From NCBI GenBank assembly GCA_003660555.1, contig QMUK01000043.1, positions 1-10,010 on the forward strand: a stretch of 10,010 nt of DNA, written 5' to 3'. Below the pieces are notes generated by a model. The model saw nothing but the letters and a program-made list of their open reading frames with translations, did no database searches and was not told the origin of the DNA. Of this stretch, positions 1 to 7,518 are shown piece after piece; within the stretch, counting starts at the first letter, position 1; each line of letters starts with the position of its first letter. The position numbers and the translations under genes are program-made. The stretch is from Thermococci archaeon (GTDB taxonomy: Archaea; Hadarchaeota; B88-G9).

Positions 1-2
1 AA

Positions 3-3000
3 GGGGAAGAGTACGAAGTAACACTATTGGACGTCCAGCCATATGGTGTTTTGATTAGGATAAGACAATTGAGTCCGTGGCCAGAGGAGGCGTTCAGCTA
101 CATTCAACCAGAGACCGGAGAGTGTCTTTACTCCCCAGATTCCAAAGTAAGGGTCTCAGTAAAGGAAGTAGACTTTGTGAGTGGCAGAGCAACACTCTCG
201 ATTGAGGCTCCATCAGGGTTTACACTAGGATACACGACTCGAGAAGATGGAGACATAATACCTTCTCCTTACACATATCCTCTCGGATACAGGATAGGAG
301 ATCCGGAAATGGAGGAGGAAGAAGTATGTGCTATGCTATCGAATGTTTCCTTGCCGTCCGGATGGGGACTATTAGCAAGATATGATTCCCGTGAGTTAAG
401 CACATATCCCGTTTGCACTATAATTGGAGGAGGAAAGCAGTCATGGTTGGAAATAGCAGTGGACGTTCCCTTGGAGGAGTGTGGATTCACTGGCAACGTC
501 TCGATAGAGATAGAGTTCGAGAGTGAGGTACCACTAGTATCCATGGGACCAGACGAAATAACTTGCGAACCCTTTAATGGAAAGTACTCCTGTATTTTGG
601 AGATAAGTAGAGAATTGAGAGTAAACTATGAGGGAGGGAAGATCGAGATAATAAAGGAAGGAGTTGACACCGAGAATCTAGAGGCCACTTATTCAATAGA
701 GATATCAAACACAGGAGAATGTATTACTAGCTATACTTTGAATATATCTGGTGACTGTGAAGTCTCTCAGAGGACTGTAAGCACACCACCCTTAGAGCCG
801 GGAGAGACGTACTTCTCCAGCATAAGTGTTGCAATACCAAGCCAAGGCTGTTGTACTCTTTCACTTGACTTAGTTACTGCTGACAAGTTACTGGACTCAG
901 AGCATCTCGAGGTATGTTGGGATGAGGCGTGCGAAATAGCCCTAGAGCCAGGAGAGTCTGAGAGACAGGTGAAGCCAGGAGAGACTGCTATACACTCGTT
1001 CAAATTAAGAAACACGGGGGTAGAGAACGAGGTGAACCTGTCATTAGAAGGACAACTCCCATATGGATGGAGGTATAGAATATTAGTTGACGGGGAAGAG
1101 AGCGATAGAATAACCATTGGCCCAGGGGAAGAAAAAGACATAGAAGTAGAGATAGAGGTCCCAGAAGGGGAAATGCTCAGTGTTCCTCTGTCGCTAGTAG
1201 CAGATCCAGTTTGTGGGGAGCCCGTGATGTCCCACCTCTATACTACAGTGCTACCGGAGGCTTGCGTTACTATGCGGGTAGAGCCAGAGGCAATCTCACT
1301 CAGGCCAGGCGAAGAGGAAACAATTCGAGTATATATTGAGAATTGTGGAAATATAAGCGATTGCTATCTAGTCAAGTTCTCATCGCCAGAGGGATGCGAA
1401 GTTCCAGAGCAGAGAGAAGTTTGTTTGATCCCAGGGGAATCTACAGTCTTAGAAGTACCGATCAGAGGTGGGGAAGCGTCCTGCACAATCAGAATAGATG
1501 TGTACTCCGAATCGGATCAAACTATACGAGAGACTGCTGAAGTATTTGTGAACGTAGGACTTCCTGATATAGGATTAGAAGACGTATCTGTAGATCCAAT
1601 AATAGGTGAGCCCGGAGAGATTGTTTCAATTAAATTACTAGTAAAGAACTATGGATCTGTGGCAATAGGTCCAGAGGAGAGAGCTAAGTTGGAGTTATTG
1701 CTTGAAGATTCCAGTATTTCTTGGGACATACCCTCTCTAGCACCAGGAGAAGAGAGAGAGTTCACATACACCTACAGACTACCTGTGGAAGAGGGAGAGA
1801 TAGTAACAGGTTTAGCTAGAGTGAGCTGCGTCGGGGAAAAGAATTTAGCGAATAATGAGAAGAAAATGGAAATGAAAGTGAGAGGAATCTGGAACATAGG
1901 TAGCGAGAGGGTCAGAGTAGGAGAATGTCTCAAAATAGGAGATTTAGAGATAGCGGTGCTTGAAGTAGACCAATATGGGGGTAGAGCGAGAATAGGGGTA
2001 GAAAATGGAGAGAGCTTTGACGAATGGATTGAATTGGGCGAAGAAGTAGAAATAGATCTTAAAAGAGGTGTGAAGCTCTATTTAGAAGTGGATGACATCG
2101 AGATACTTCCTTATCAGCCATTTGGTGGCGGAGAGGTTAGGCTGAAAATAAAGGTAAGTGAAGAGAAACTATTCTACTCTGAACTAGAAGAAAACGAATC
2201 TTTTTCGAAAAAATCAGCCGTTGGAATAGACTACAACTTAGTCTTGAGACACTTAGAAGAAGACAGAGCTGAAGTTCTACTAGAAGGCGAGGAAGTATCC
2301 TTCACAGTAGAACTAGAGAAAGGCGACGTTTACGAAGACGAAGGAATTGAAATGGGACTAATAACCACCTCGGAAGAGAAAGCTAAGTTGGCAGTCTACG
2401 TAGTTCCCTTCTTCTCAGAGGACGTGAGCCCAGGGGCATGTGAGCTATTCCCATCGGACATGGATAGAGACGGAATCCCAGATCTTTATGACTCCTGTCC
2501 CATGGAGCCGGGGAGCTGGGAGTACATGGGCTGTCCACCTCCAGGAGAGATACCGGAAGAAGGAGAACCACAAATAGAAGGAGAAATACAAGTGGATAAG
2601 ACCCAAGCCTCAGAAGGAGAAGAGATATCAGTAGAAGTAGTCCTAACTAACAGAGGAAGTGGAAGAGCAGAGGAAGTAGAGAGCAGAGCAAATCTGCCCC
2701 CTGGTTTAGAAGTGATAGGTGGCTCTGATTATTGGACAGGTAGCATAGACCCAGGGGAATCAGTGAGTTACACATACAAAGTCAGAGGAACAAGAGAGGG
2801 AACGTACACGATACAGAACGTGGTATTCTACAAAGAGAAAGGAGTTGAGAGAAGTTTCCTTACTCCCCCAGTGACTGTGGAGATAAATCCAGCAGGAGGG
2901 GTGATGATCTTCGGTAACAAGAGAATAGAACCATCTTTAGTTTATTTAGGTGATTCAGCACAAGTGAAAATAACAGTCAGAAATGGAGGAGAGGGAACAG

Positions 3001-3767
3001 CTAAATCTGTCAGAATAAAGGACGAGTGTCCCCAAGACTTCGATATACAAGGAAATCCGTCTAAGTACATAGAAGAACTAGCACCAGGCCAGTCTACTTC
3101 TCTAACGTATTTCCTAATTCCCAAGGCCCCAGGAGAATATCTCATTCCGGATGCAGAGGTTAGCTACTTAGAAGACGGCATCTATAAGACAATGAGATTG
3201 AGAGGAGAGAGCATATTAGTGGTTGGAACACCTGAACTAAGGATAATCAAGGAGGTAACATCGAACGAAGGAAAAGAAGTATCAGAAGAGTTCGAAGTTT
3301 CGCTCAAACTGAAGAACGAAGGTAATGACTCTGCATTCGAGGTAGTAGTTAGAGACGAGATTCCGGACGGGATAGTGGAGGAGAGTGGCCTGAAATACAT
3401 ATTCAAAAGGATAGATGAGATCAAGCCTGGAGAAGAGAAAACCATAAGCTATCGTCTGAAAGTAGTCGATCCCAAGGAGGAGTATGAGCTAGGATCAGCT
3501 GAAGTAGTGTTCAAGGACAGAGCAGGAAAGGAATTCAGACAAGAGTCCAACACACTAACAGTGAGATACAAGGCCAGAGGATGGATATGGCTTCTTCTCT
3601 TGTTGATAGCGATTATACTGCTCGGCATACTCATAGCTATAGATCAGGACAGGAAGAGAAAGGGCAAAAAAGGAATATTTGAGTCAATTAGATCTAGGAG
3701 TAGGAGAAAGGGTAAGAGGGAGGGAGCTAGAGAGATCCTCGTCCCGAAGGTACTAGCAGGTGGGTGA
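3..3767 (+). CDS. Large membrane-anchored cell-surface protein with CARDB/DUF11-like repeats (5' end outside window)
   Basis: The reading frame is open to the left edge, so 1254 codons are visible and the N-terminus and any signal peptide are missing; the TTG at 27 is only an internal Leu codon. Residues below count from nt 3. A domain with an 'EVDFVSGRA' motif (EVD at 55-57) recurs as 'EVDQYGGRA' (EVD at 654-656). Between them lie several beta-sandwich modules with 'PGEE' turns and 'NxG' motifs (for example 'IRVYIENCGNISDCY'), like NEW3/CARDB adhesion-type domains. A thrombospondin-type-3-like calcium motif 'DMDRDGIPDLYDSCP' begins at about 819. Three DUF11-like modules then lead to a membrane helix (about 1194-1213) and a short Arg/Lys-rich cytoplasmic tail. 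More than twenty cysteines, mostly in the first half and around the calcium motif, suggest extracellular disulfides. A structural S-layer-associated or adhesin role is inferred. The surface location is well supported; the ligand is unknown. Confidence 0.85.
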   Translation, partial: GEEYEVTLLDVQPYGVLIRIRQLSPWPEEAFSYIQPETGECLYSPDSKVRVSVKEVDFVSGRATLSIEAPSGFTLGYTTREDGDIIPSPYTYPLGYRIGDPEMEEEEVCAMLSNVSLPSGWGLLARYDSRELSTYPVCTIIGGGKQSWLEIAVDVPLEECGFTGNVSIEIEFESEVPLVSMGPDEITCEPFNGKYSCILEISRELRVNYEGGKIEIIKEGVDTENLEATYSIEISNTGECITSYTLNISGDCEVSQRTVSTPPLEPGETYFSSISVAIPSQGCCTLSLDLVTADKLLDSEHLEVCWDEACEIALEPGESERQVKPGETAIHSFKLRNTGVENEVNLSLEGQLPYGWRYRILVDGEESDRITIGPGEEKDIEVEIEVPEGEMLSVPLSLVADPVCGEPVMSHLYTTVLPEACVTMRVEPEAISLRPGEEETIRVYIENCGNISDCYLVKFSSPEGCEVPEQREVCLIPGESTVLEVPIRGGEASCTIRIDVYSESDQTIRETAEVFVNVGLPDIGLEDVSVDPIIGEPGEIVSIKLLVKNYGSVAIGPEERAKLELLLEDSSISWDIPSLAPGEEREFTYTYRLPVEEGEIVTGLARVSCVGEKNLANNEKKMEMKVRGIWNIGSERVRVGECLKIGDLEIAVLEVDQYGGRARIGVENGESFDEWIELGEEVEIDLKRGVKLYLEVDDIEILPYQPFGGGEVRLKIKVSEEKLFYSELEENESFSKKSAVGIDYNLVLRHLEEDRAEVLLEGEEVSFTVELEKGDVYEDEGIEMGLITTSEEKAKLAVYVVPFFSEDVSPGACELFPSDMDRDGIPDLYDSCPMEPGSWEYMGCPPPGEIPEEGEPQIEGEIQVDKTQASEGEEISVEVVLTNRGSGRAEEVESRANLPPGLEVIGGSDYWTGSIDPGESVSYTYKVRGTREGTYTIQNVVFYKEKGVERSFLTPPVTVEINPAGGVMIFGNKRIEPSLVYLGDSAQVKITVRNGGEGTAKSVRIKDECPQDFDIQGNPSKYIEELAPGQSTSLTYFLIPKAPGEYLIPDAEVSYLEDGIYKTMRLRGESILVVGTPELRIIKEVTSNEGKEVSEEFEVSLKLKNEGNDSAFEVVVRDEIPDGIVEESGLKYIFKRIDEIKPGEEKTISYRLKVVDPKEEYELGSAEVVFKDRAGKEFRQESNTLTVRYKARGWIWLLLLLIAIILLGILIAIDQDRKRKGKKGIFESIRSRSRRKGKREGAREILVPKVLAGG

Positions 3768-3770
3768 GGA

Positions 3771-3782
3771 AAACATATTAAG
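3771..3782 (+). promoter_or_regulatory. Archaeal box A (TATA) for the transglutaminase-like gene
   Basis: The sequence AAACATATTAAG lies in the 35-bp gap after the surface-protein stop. Its centre (about 3778) is about 25 nt before the GTG at 3803, the usual distance from box A to the transcription start in archaea. The transcript would therefore be leaderless or nearly so. The gene probably has its own promoter even though it follows the surface protein closely on the same strand. Confidence 0.5.
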
Positions 3783-3802
3783 CATGAAATACATACATAT
3801 TA

Positions 3803-4669
3803 GTGGTGAAGGAATTGGGCGAGAGAGTCACAGTACTGTTGAGTTTATCCCTAGTGGCTTCTCTCCTCCTCATAACATTTCTTTCGCACGAAGTCACAGT
3901 CTTAAAAGAGTATACAGAGAAATTAGAGTCTAGGATGTCTGAACTGGAAATGGAAAGGCAAAAGCTAGAAATGGAAAGGCAAAAGCTAGAGGTAAGGCTA
4001 GAAGAAGTAAAAAAAGAATTAAACAGGGTTAGAAACGAAAACAGCATCTTAAACGATAGGATTGAAGCATTGACTTCAAACAACGCAGTTTGCCAACCCA
4101 GTACTACTTTAAGGGAAATAGAAGAAGAGAGAGAAGAGAAGAGAGAATCAACTAGAGGGAATTCCTCACCAGAAGTGAGTTTGCACTTCAGAGGAGATCC
4201 CAGGGTCCTAGTCACACCAAATGACTCCCTAGTAATGAAAATAGCTGAAGAGATAATGAGGAAATATCCGGAAGGAGACGAGACTTCCCTCTGGCTTAGG
4301 GCATCAGAGGCATTCAAATACGCCAAGTCCCTGAGATATGAGAGAGACTCTGAAGACAATTGGAGCACACCTAGGGAAACTATATCCAGAGGAGGTGGAG
4401 ACTGCGAGGACCTCTCTATATTATTGGCTTCTCTTCTCAGAGCATTGGGCTATACTCCAGAGAGCGTCAGGGTAGTGGTAGGATATACTTCAATGGGAAG
4501 CCATTCTTGGGTTGAAATACTAGTTTCACACAATGGAAGTTTAAGATGGCTCCCCCTCGATCCAGTATTCGGGAAGAGCTTTGATGAATACCTTTATTCT
4601 GACTATCCTGTACTGAGGGTTCTCATGAGATTCAACGACGTCTACTACGAGAAGCTGCACCCTTCTTAG
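3803..4669 (+). CDS. Membrane-anchored coiled-coil protein with transglutaminase-like domain
   Basis: This 288-residue protein starts at GTG (the next codon is also GTG). Residues 9-28 form one N-terminal hydrophobic segment, a signal anchor that places the rest outside the cell. Residues 31-91 are a Glu/Lys/Arg heptad coiled coil, followed by a charged low-complexity linker (about 100-130). Residues 135-288 form a transglutaminase-like (papain-fold) core with a visible candidate triad: Cys201 in 'RGGGDCEDLS', His234 in 'GSHSWVEI' and Asp253 in 'WLPLDPVFG'. In archaea such domains are usually thought to be cysteine proteases, amidases or peptide cross-linkers; the actual reaction cannot be read from the sequence. 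It follows a giant surface protein, so remodelling or cross-linking of the envelope is a reasonable inference. Its last 38 bp overlap the 3' end of nop5 on the other strand. Confidence 0.85.
   Translation: MVKELGERVTVLLSLSLVASLLLITFLSHEVTVLKEYTEKLESRMSELEMERQKLEMERQKLEVRLEEVKKELNRVRNENSILNDRIEALTSNNAVCQPSTTLREIEEEREEKRESTRGNSSPEVSLHFRGDPRVLVTPNDSLVMKIAEEIMRKYPEGDETSLWLRASEAFKYAKSLRYERDSEDNWSTPRETISRGGGDCEDLSILLASLLRALGYTPESVRVVVGYTSMGSHSWVEILVSHNGSLRWLPLDPVFGKSFDEYLYSDYPVLRVLMRFNDVYYEKLHPS
3947..3988 (+). repeat. Exact 21-bp tandem duplication encoding one coiled-coil heptad
   Basis: Two adjacent identical 21-bp units (3947-3967 and 3968-3988) each encode EMERQKL. One unit is seven codons, exactly one coiled-coil heptad, so the duplication keeps both the reading frame and the heptad register. 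Identity extends two bases into the next codon. The perfect match suggests a recent duplication by slippage or a variable heptad number. Confidence 0.95.
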
Positions 4670-5726
4670 GTGGTTTTTTGTATTTCTCCCTTATTTCAGC
4701 TATCCTGTCTTCTAAATCACTCTTAAGTTCATCTGCTACTACCTCTCCTGAAAAATAATCCATTCTAGCTGCTATCGATAACTTAGCTGCCAATGCTCTA
4801 GCTATCTTACCCCTCTGCCACCTAGGAGACCCCCTCACTTTAGGGTACTGGTATATCACACCGTGCTTGGGGGGATTCTTTCCCTTCCTGAGATGTCTGA
4901 AGAGTGCCTTTTCTGCTCCGAGAACCTGTATAGTACTTGCTGGCAATTTAGCCAATTTCTCTAGCCCACCTGCCAAGGACATCAGTCTCGCTGCTAATAG
5001 AGGTCCTACTAGTATTCCCAAGTTGGGAGCTACTCTCGGGACTAAGTCCTCTAAGTACTTCACTAGTTCCTCTCTCATTCTGTACAGCTCTTCTATCCTA
5101 GAAGCAAGAGACCTCATTACTTCCAAGTCCTCTGGCTCCATATCTGCTCCCATAGATGACTTGGCAATCTCTAAATATTTTTCTGGGAATTTACTCCTCT
5201 CTCCATATTTTTTAATTAGTTGAACGTATTCCTCGTGGTCTTTAACGTCGTTCAGCTCTGGAAAATGGAGAGAGTACCACTCCCTCAATCTAGAGACTAA
5301 GAGGTTAATACTCTTATCTAGATCGTCTACAGCCTCTATTGCTTGAATTATCAGCTTGTCCCTATCTGCAGAGGCTCTCCTTATTCTCTCTCTAGTCATT
5401 CTAATCGAGACATCTCTTATTCTATTCCATTCCTCCATTTCATCTTTTATCTTCCTTCTTATTCTTTTAATTTCCCTTAGGTCATCATCGGATGCTAGTT
5501 TAACTAGTAGATACTGTGAGAGCCATTCAACAATTCTCTTATCATCTACTAGGATTTCCTCCCCCTTGAACCTCTTCTCTATTTCGTCTACGAATTCTCT
5601 AGGTAACTTTCCCTCCATTATTTCTGGTATGTGTTCGGATTTCGCTTCAAGAAAGAGCAATTTCTCTCCATCTCTGTAGACTCCAATCCCTTCGGAAGTG
5701 GTTATTAAGTAGAGAGGCAAGAACAT
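4632..5726 (-). CDS. nop5: Archaeal Nop5 (Nop56/58 homologue), C/D-box sRNP core protein
   Basis: This 364-residue protein is close to the usual archaeal Nop5 length. Its order is an N-terminal fibrillarin-binding domain (1-75), a long helical coiled-coil region (about 85-225) and the Nop RNA/L7Ae-binding domain (about 226-330). The Nop domain contains the family hallmarks 'PNLGILVGPLLAARL', 'GAEKALFRHL', 'KHGVIYQYP' and 'RGKIARALAAKLSIAARMD', and a basic tail ends in RSRRR. Known role: with L7Ae, fibrillarin and C/D guide RNAs it forms the 2'-O-methylation complex for rRNA and tRNA. The ATG gives the expected N-terminus, and a box A lies 29 nt upstream. In many archaea the fibrillarin gene follows nop5. 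Here the downstream neighbour is instead a convergent transglutaminase-like gene, so fibrillarin must lie elsewhere. Confidence 0.97.
   Translation of the reverse strand: MFLPLYLITTSEGIGVYRDGEKLLFLEAKSEHIPEIMEGKLPREFVDEIEKRFKGEEILVDDKRIVEWLSQYLLVKLASDDDLREIKRIRRKIKDEMEEWNRIRDVSIRMTRERIRRASADRDKLIIQAIEAVDDLDKSINLLVSRLREWYSLHFPELNDVKDHEEYVQLIKKYGERSKFPEKYLEIAKSSMGADMEPEDLEVMRSLASRIEELYRMREELVKYLEDLVPRVAPNLGILVGPLLAARLMSLAGGLEKLAKLPASTIQVLGAEKALFRHLRKGKNPPKHGVIYQYPKVRGSPRWQRGKIARALAAKLSIAARMDYFSGEVVADELKSDLEDRIAEIREKYKKPPKKGAASRSRRR
4671..4680 (+). terminator. Possible oligo-T terminator after the transglutaminase-like gene
   Basis: TGGTTTTTTG directly follows the stop codon, with six T on the non-template strand. 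Short T-runs are typical archaeal intrinsic terminators. The same bases encode Lys/Pro-rich residues of Nop5 on the other strand, so the T-run may only reflect Lys codons there. Confidence 0.3.
5702..5709 (+). promoter_or_regulatory. Weak candidate box A for pyrD, inside nop5
   Basis: TTATTAAG lies about 36 nt upstream of the pyrD GTG, within the first codons of nop5 on the other strand. A start about 26 nt downstream would leave a leader of about 10 nt. The match is weaker than that for nop5, but with only 15 bp between the two genes the promoter has to be inside nop5. Confidence 0.35.
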
Positions 5727-5741
5727 CCCCTAGGGCTTGGG

Positions 5742-6632
5742 GTGCTCGAGGTATTTATCGGTTTCACGATGGACAATCCGACCATGCTAGCATCTGGAAT
5801 ATTGGGAGTAAGCGGATACACTATGAGAAGAGTTGCTAAGAGTGGAGCAGGAGCCATAGTCACCAAATCCGTAGGAATTCAGGAGAGAGAAGGAAATCCT
5901 GGCCCAGTAGTTCTAGAAGAGGAATTCGGCCTCATTAACTCGATAGGTCTTTCCAACCCAGGCTATAGGAAATTCTTGGATGAGATCAGGATAGCAAGAG
6001 AAGGGGGAAAGCCAATAGTCGTCAGCCTCTTCGGTTCCTCCCCAGAGGAATTCTCCGAAATGATCAATTATTTAGAGGGGGAAGCTGACGGATTCGAGTT
6101 GAATCTCTCTTGCCCACACGTCAAAGGTCTTGGAATGGAAGTCTCCTCAGACTTGGAATTAAGTGAGGAGATAATGGGAGAAGCGAGGAAAAACACAAGG
6201 AAACCAATCTTTCTCAAGTTGGGAATAAAGAACTACTTAGAACTCGGGAAAATAGCTGAAGAGAAGAAACTTGACGGAGTAGTAGCGATAAATACACTCC
6301 CAGCTCTGAGAATAGACTTAGAATTCAAATGCCCCTCCTTAGGAGGGGTGAGAGGAGGCCTTTCTGGACCTTGCTTGAAACCCGTGGCATTGAGATGCGT
6401 CTATGACCTTTACTCAGAGCTGGACATTAAAGTGATAGGAGTAGGAGGAATAACCTCAGGGGAAGACGCCTTGGAGTTCATAATGGCTGGGGCCTCTGCA
6501 GTCCAAATAGGGACGGGGATACTCTACAAGGGCTTAGAGATATTCAAGGAAGTAGAAAACTACTTGAGAGAATATCTGAGAAAGGAGAAGTGTGCCTTAG
6601 AAGACTTGGTGGGAATAGCCAATGTCGGTTAA
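5742..6632 (+). CDS. pyrD: Dihydroorotate dehydrogenase, class 1 (1B-like catalytic subunit)
   Basis: This 296-residue FMN enzyme oxidises dihydroorotate to orotate in pyrimidine synthesis. Visible family motifs are 'NPTMLASGILG' (12-22), 'TKSV' (41-44), 'NPGPVVLEEEFGLINSIGLSNPG' split over 52-74, the active-site loop 'NLSCPHVKG' with catalytic base Cys124, 'INT' (184-186), 'GGLSGPCLKP' (205-214) and the phosphate-binding end 'GVGGITSGEDALEFI' plus 'AVQIGTG'. A catalytic Cys is typical of class 1, whereas class 2 uses Ser. The GTG start is chosen because it keeps the N-terminal strand 'MLEVFIGF' seen in the family; the later ATG at 5769 would remove it. No PyrK (FeS/FAD electron-transfer subunit) is next to it, so the electron acceptor is open. 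The next gene overlaps its end by 11 bp, implying co-transcription. Confidence 0.95.
   Translation: MLEVFIGFTMDNPTMLASGILGVSGYTMRRVAKSGAGAIVTKSVGIQEREGNPGPVVLEEEFGLINSIGLSNPGYRKFLDEIRIAREGGKPIVVSLFGSSPEEFSEMINYLEGEADGFELNLSCPHVKGLGMEVSSDLELSEEIMGEARKNTRKPIFLKLGIKNYLELGKIAEEKKLDGVVAINTLPALRIDLEFKCPSLGGVRGGLSGPCLKPVALRCVYDLYSELDIKVIGVGGITSGEDALEFIMAGASAVQIGTGILYKGLEIFKEVENYLREYLRKEKCALEDLVGIANVG
5750..5759 (-). promoter_or_regulatory. Box A for nop5, inside the first codons of pyrD
   Basis: On the minus strand, GATAAATACC has its centre (about 5755) 29 nt before the nop5 ATG, consistent with a leader of only a few nucleotides. The motif lies within codons 3-6 of the divergent pyrD gene, so the same bases carry both coding and promoter information. 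Confidence 0.55.
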
Positions 6633-7383
6633 GTTCTTCCGTCCTAGAGAAGGAACTCTCTCAGTGAAGGTGTCTGACTCCTGTTTCCTGAATTGTAAAT
6701 ACTGTCAAGGGAAGTTTCTCTCTGGAATGTTCCCTTTCTCAGAGGAACTGATAATCAGATCAATTAAGAGATATTCGTCTATTTTGGTCAGTGGAGGATT
6801 CAATGAGGAAGGTTATCTCCCTATAGAGAGACACCTGGGGTTCTTAAGGAGATTAAAGGGCAAAATAGAGCTAATGGTTCATCCAGGTCTAGTACCAAGG
6901 AGATTAGCTAGAAGAATGGGGGAAGTCTTTGACTACGCGCTCTTCGATCTCGTGGGAAGCGATAGGGTCATAAAAGAAGTTATGAACTTAGACAAAGAGG
7001 TGGATGACTACGAGAAGACCTTAAAATATTTGAGCAGGGAATTGGAAGTGATACCTCATGTCATGCTCGGTTCTTACTTTGGAAAAAGTCTGGGAGTAGA
7101 GGAAGCCTTGAGCATGGCTTCAGATTACTCCCAGAAATTAGTCCTATTGGTCCTGATTCCTAGGAAGGGAACTGGGATGGAGGGAGTCAGTCCCCCCTCC
7201 CCAGAAGAGGTGGGTAGATACATAAGGTTAGCCAAAGATTTAGGTTTAAGAGTATCTCTTGGATGCATGAGACCTAGGATCGTAGAATATGAGAAGAAAG
7301 CGATCGAATCTGGAGTGGATGGAATAGCTAATCCTAGGATTCAGTGTGGAGAACTCATAAGTAAGTGTTGCTTCCATTACTAA
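6622..7383 (+). CDS. Biotin-synthase-like radical SAM protein of an archaeal family
   Basis: This 253-residue protein carries the radical SAM 4Fe-4S motif C-x3-C-x2-C at Cys21, Cys25 and Cys28 ('CFLNCKYC'). Other recognisable segments are 'ILVSGGF' (54-60, a GGE-like SAM-binding segment), 'VIPHVMLGSYFG' (143-154), 'LIPRKGTGM' and 'LGCMRPR' (213-219). The last two are typical of the uncharacterised biotin-synthase homologues of archaea (I believe COG1856). Further cysteines at 215, 242, 249 and 250 could bind a second cluster. Archaeal lipoyl synthases LipS1/LipS2 belong to related biotin-synthase-like groups and also use an auxiliary cluster, so a sulfur-insertion role is possible but unproven here. 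The ATG overlaps the end of pyrD by 11 bp, with a modest GGTG about 10 nt upstream, so translation is probably coupled. The length fits an intact protein. Confidence 0.85.
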   Translation: MSVKFFRPREGTLSVKVSDSCFLNCKYCQGKFLSGMFPFSEELIIRSIKRYSSILVSGGFNEEGYLPIERHLGFLRRLKGKIELMVHPGLVPRRLARRMGEVFDYALFDLVGSDRVIKEVMNLDKEVDDYEKTLKYLSRELEVIPHVMLGSYFGKSLGVEEALSMASDYSQKLVLLVLIPRKGTGMEGVSPPSPEEVGRYIRLAKDLGLRVSLGCMRPRIVEYEKKAIESGVDGIANPRIQCGELISKCCFHY

Positions 7384-7518
7384 TCTGAACGAGAATGAGT
7401 CATGTGGTCTGGGTCTAGAACTTAAATCGAGGTTTTCAAGAGGGAAGATACGAAGCAACATATAAAAAATTAGAACGATATACGTTTTCCTCCACCTTCT
7501 CGATGTGCTAGAAAATTG

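Noticed and set aside
27-29. TTG at 27 as the start of the large surface protein
   Set aside because: The frame stays open to base 3, and the upstream codons (GEEYEVTLL) match an internal repeat of the same protein; no signal peptide follows TTG 27.
3778-4368. Long minus-strand reading frame opposite the transglutaminase-like gene
   Set aside because: It is Ser/Leu/Phe-rich, the typical antisense shadow of Glu/Lys/Arg-rich coding; the plus strand has clear domains and a catalytic triad.
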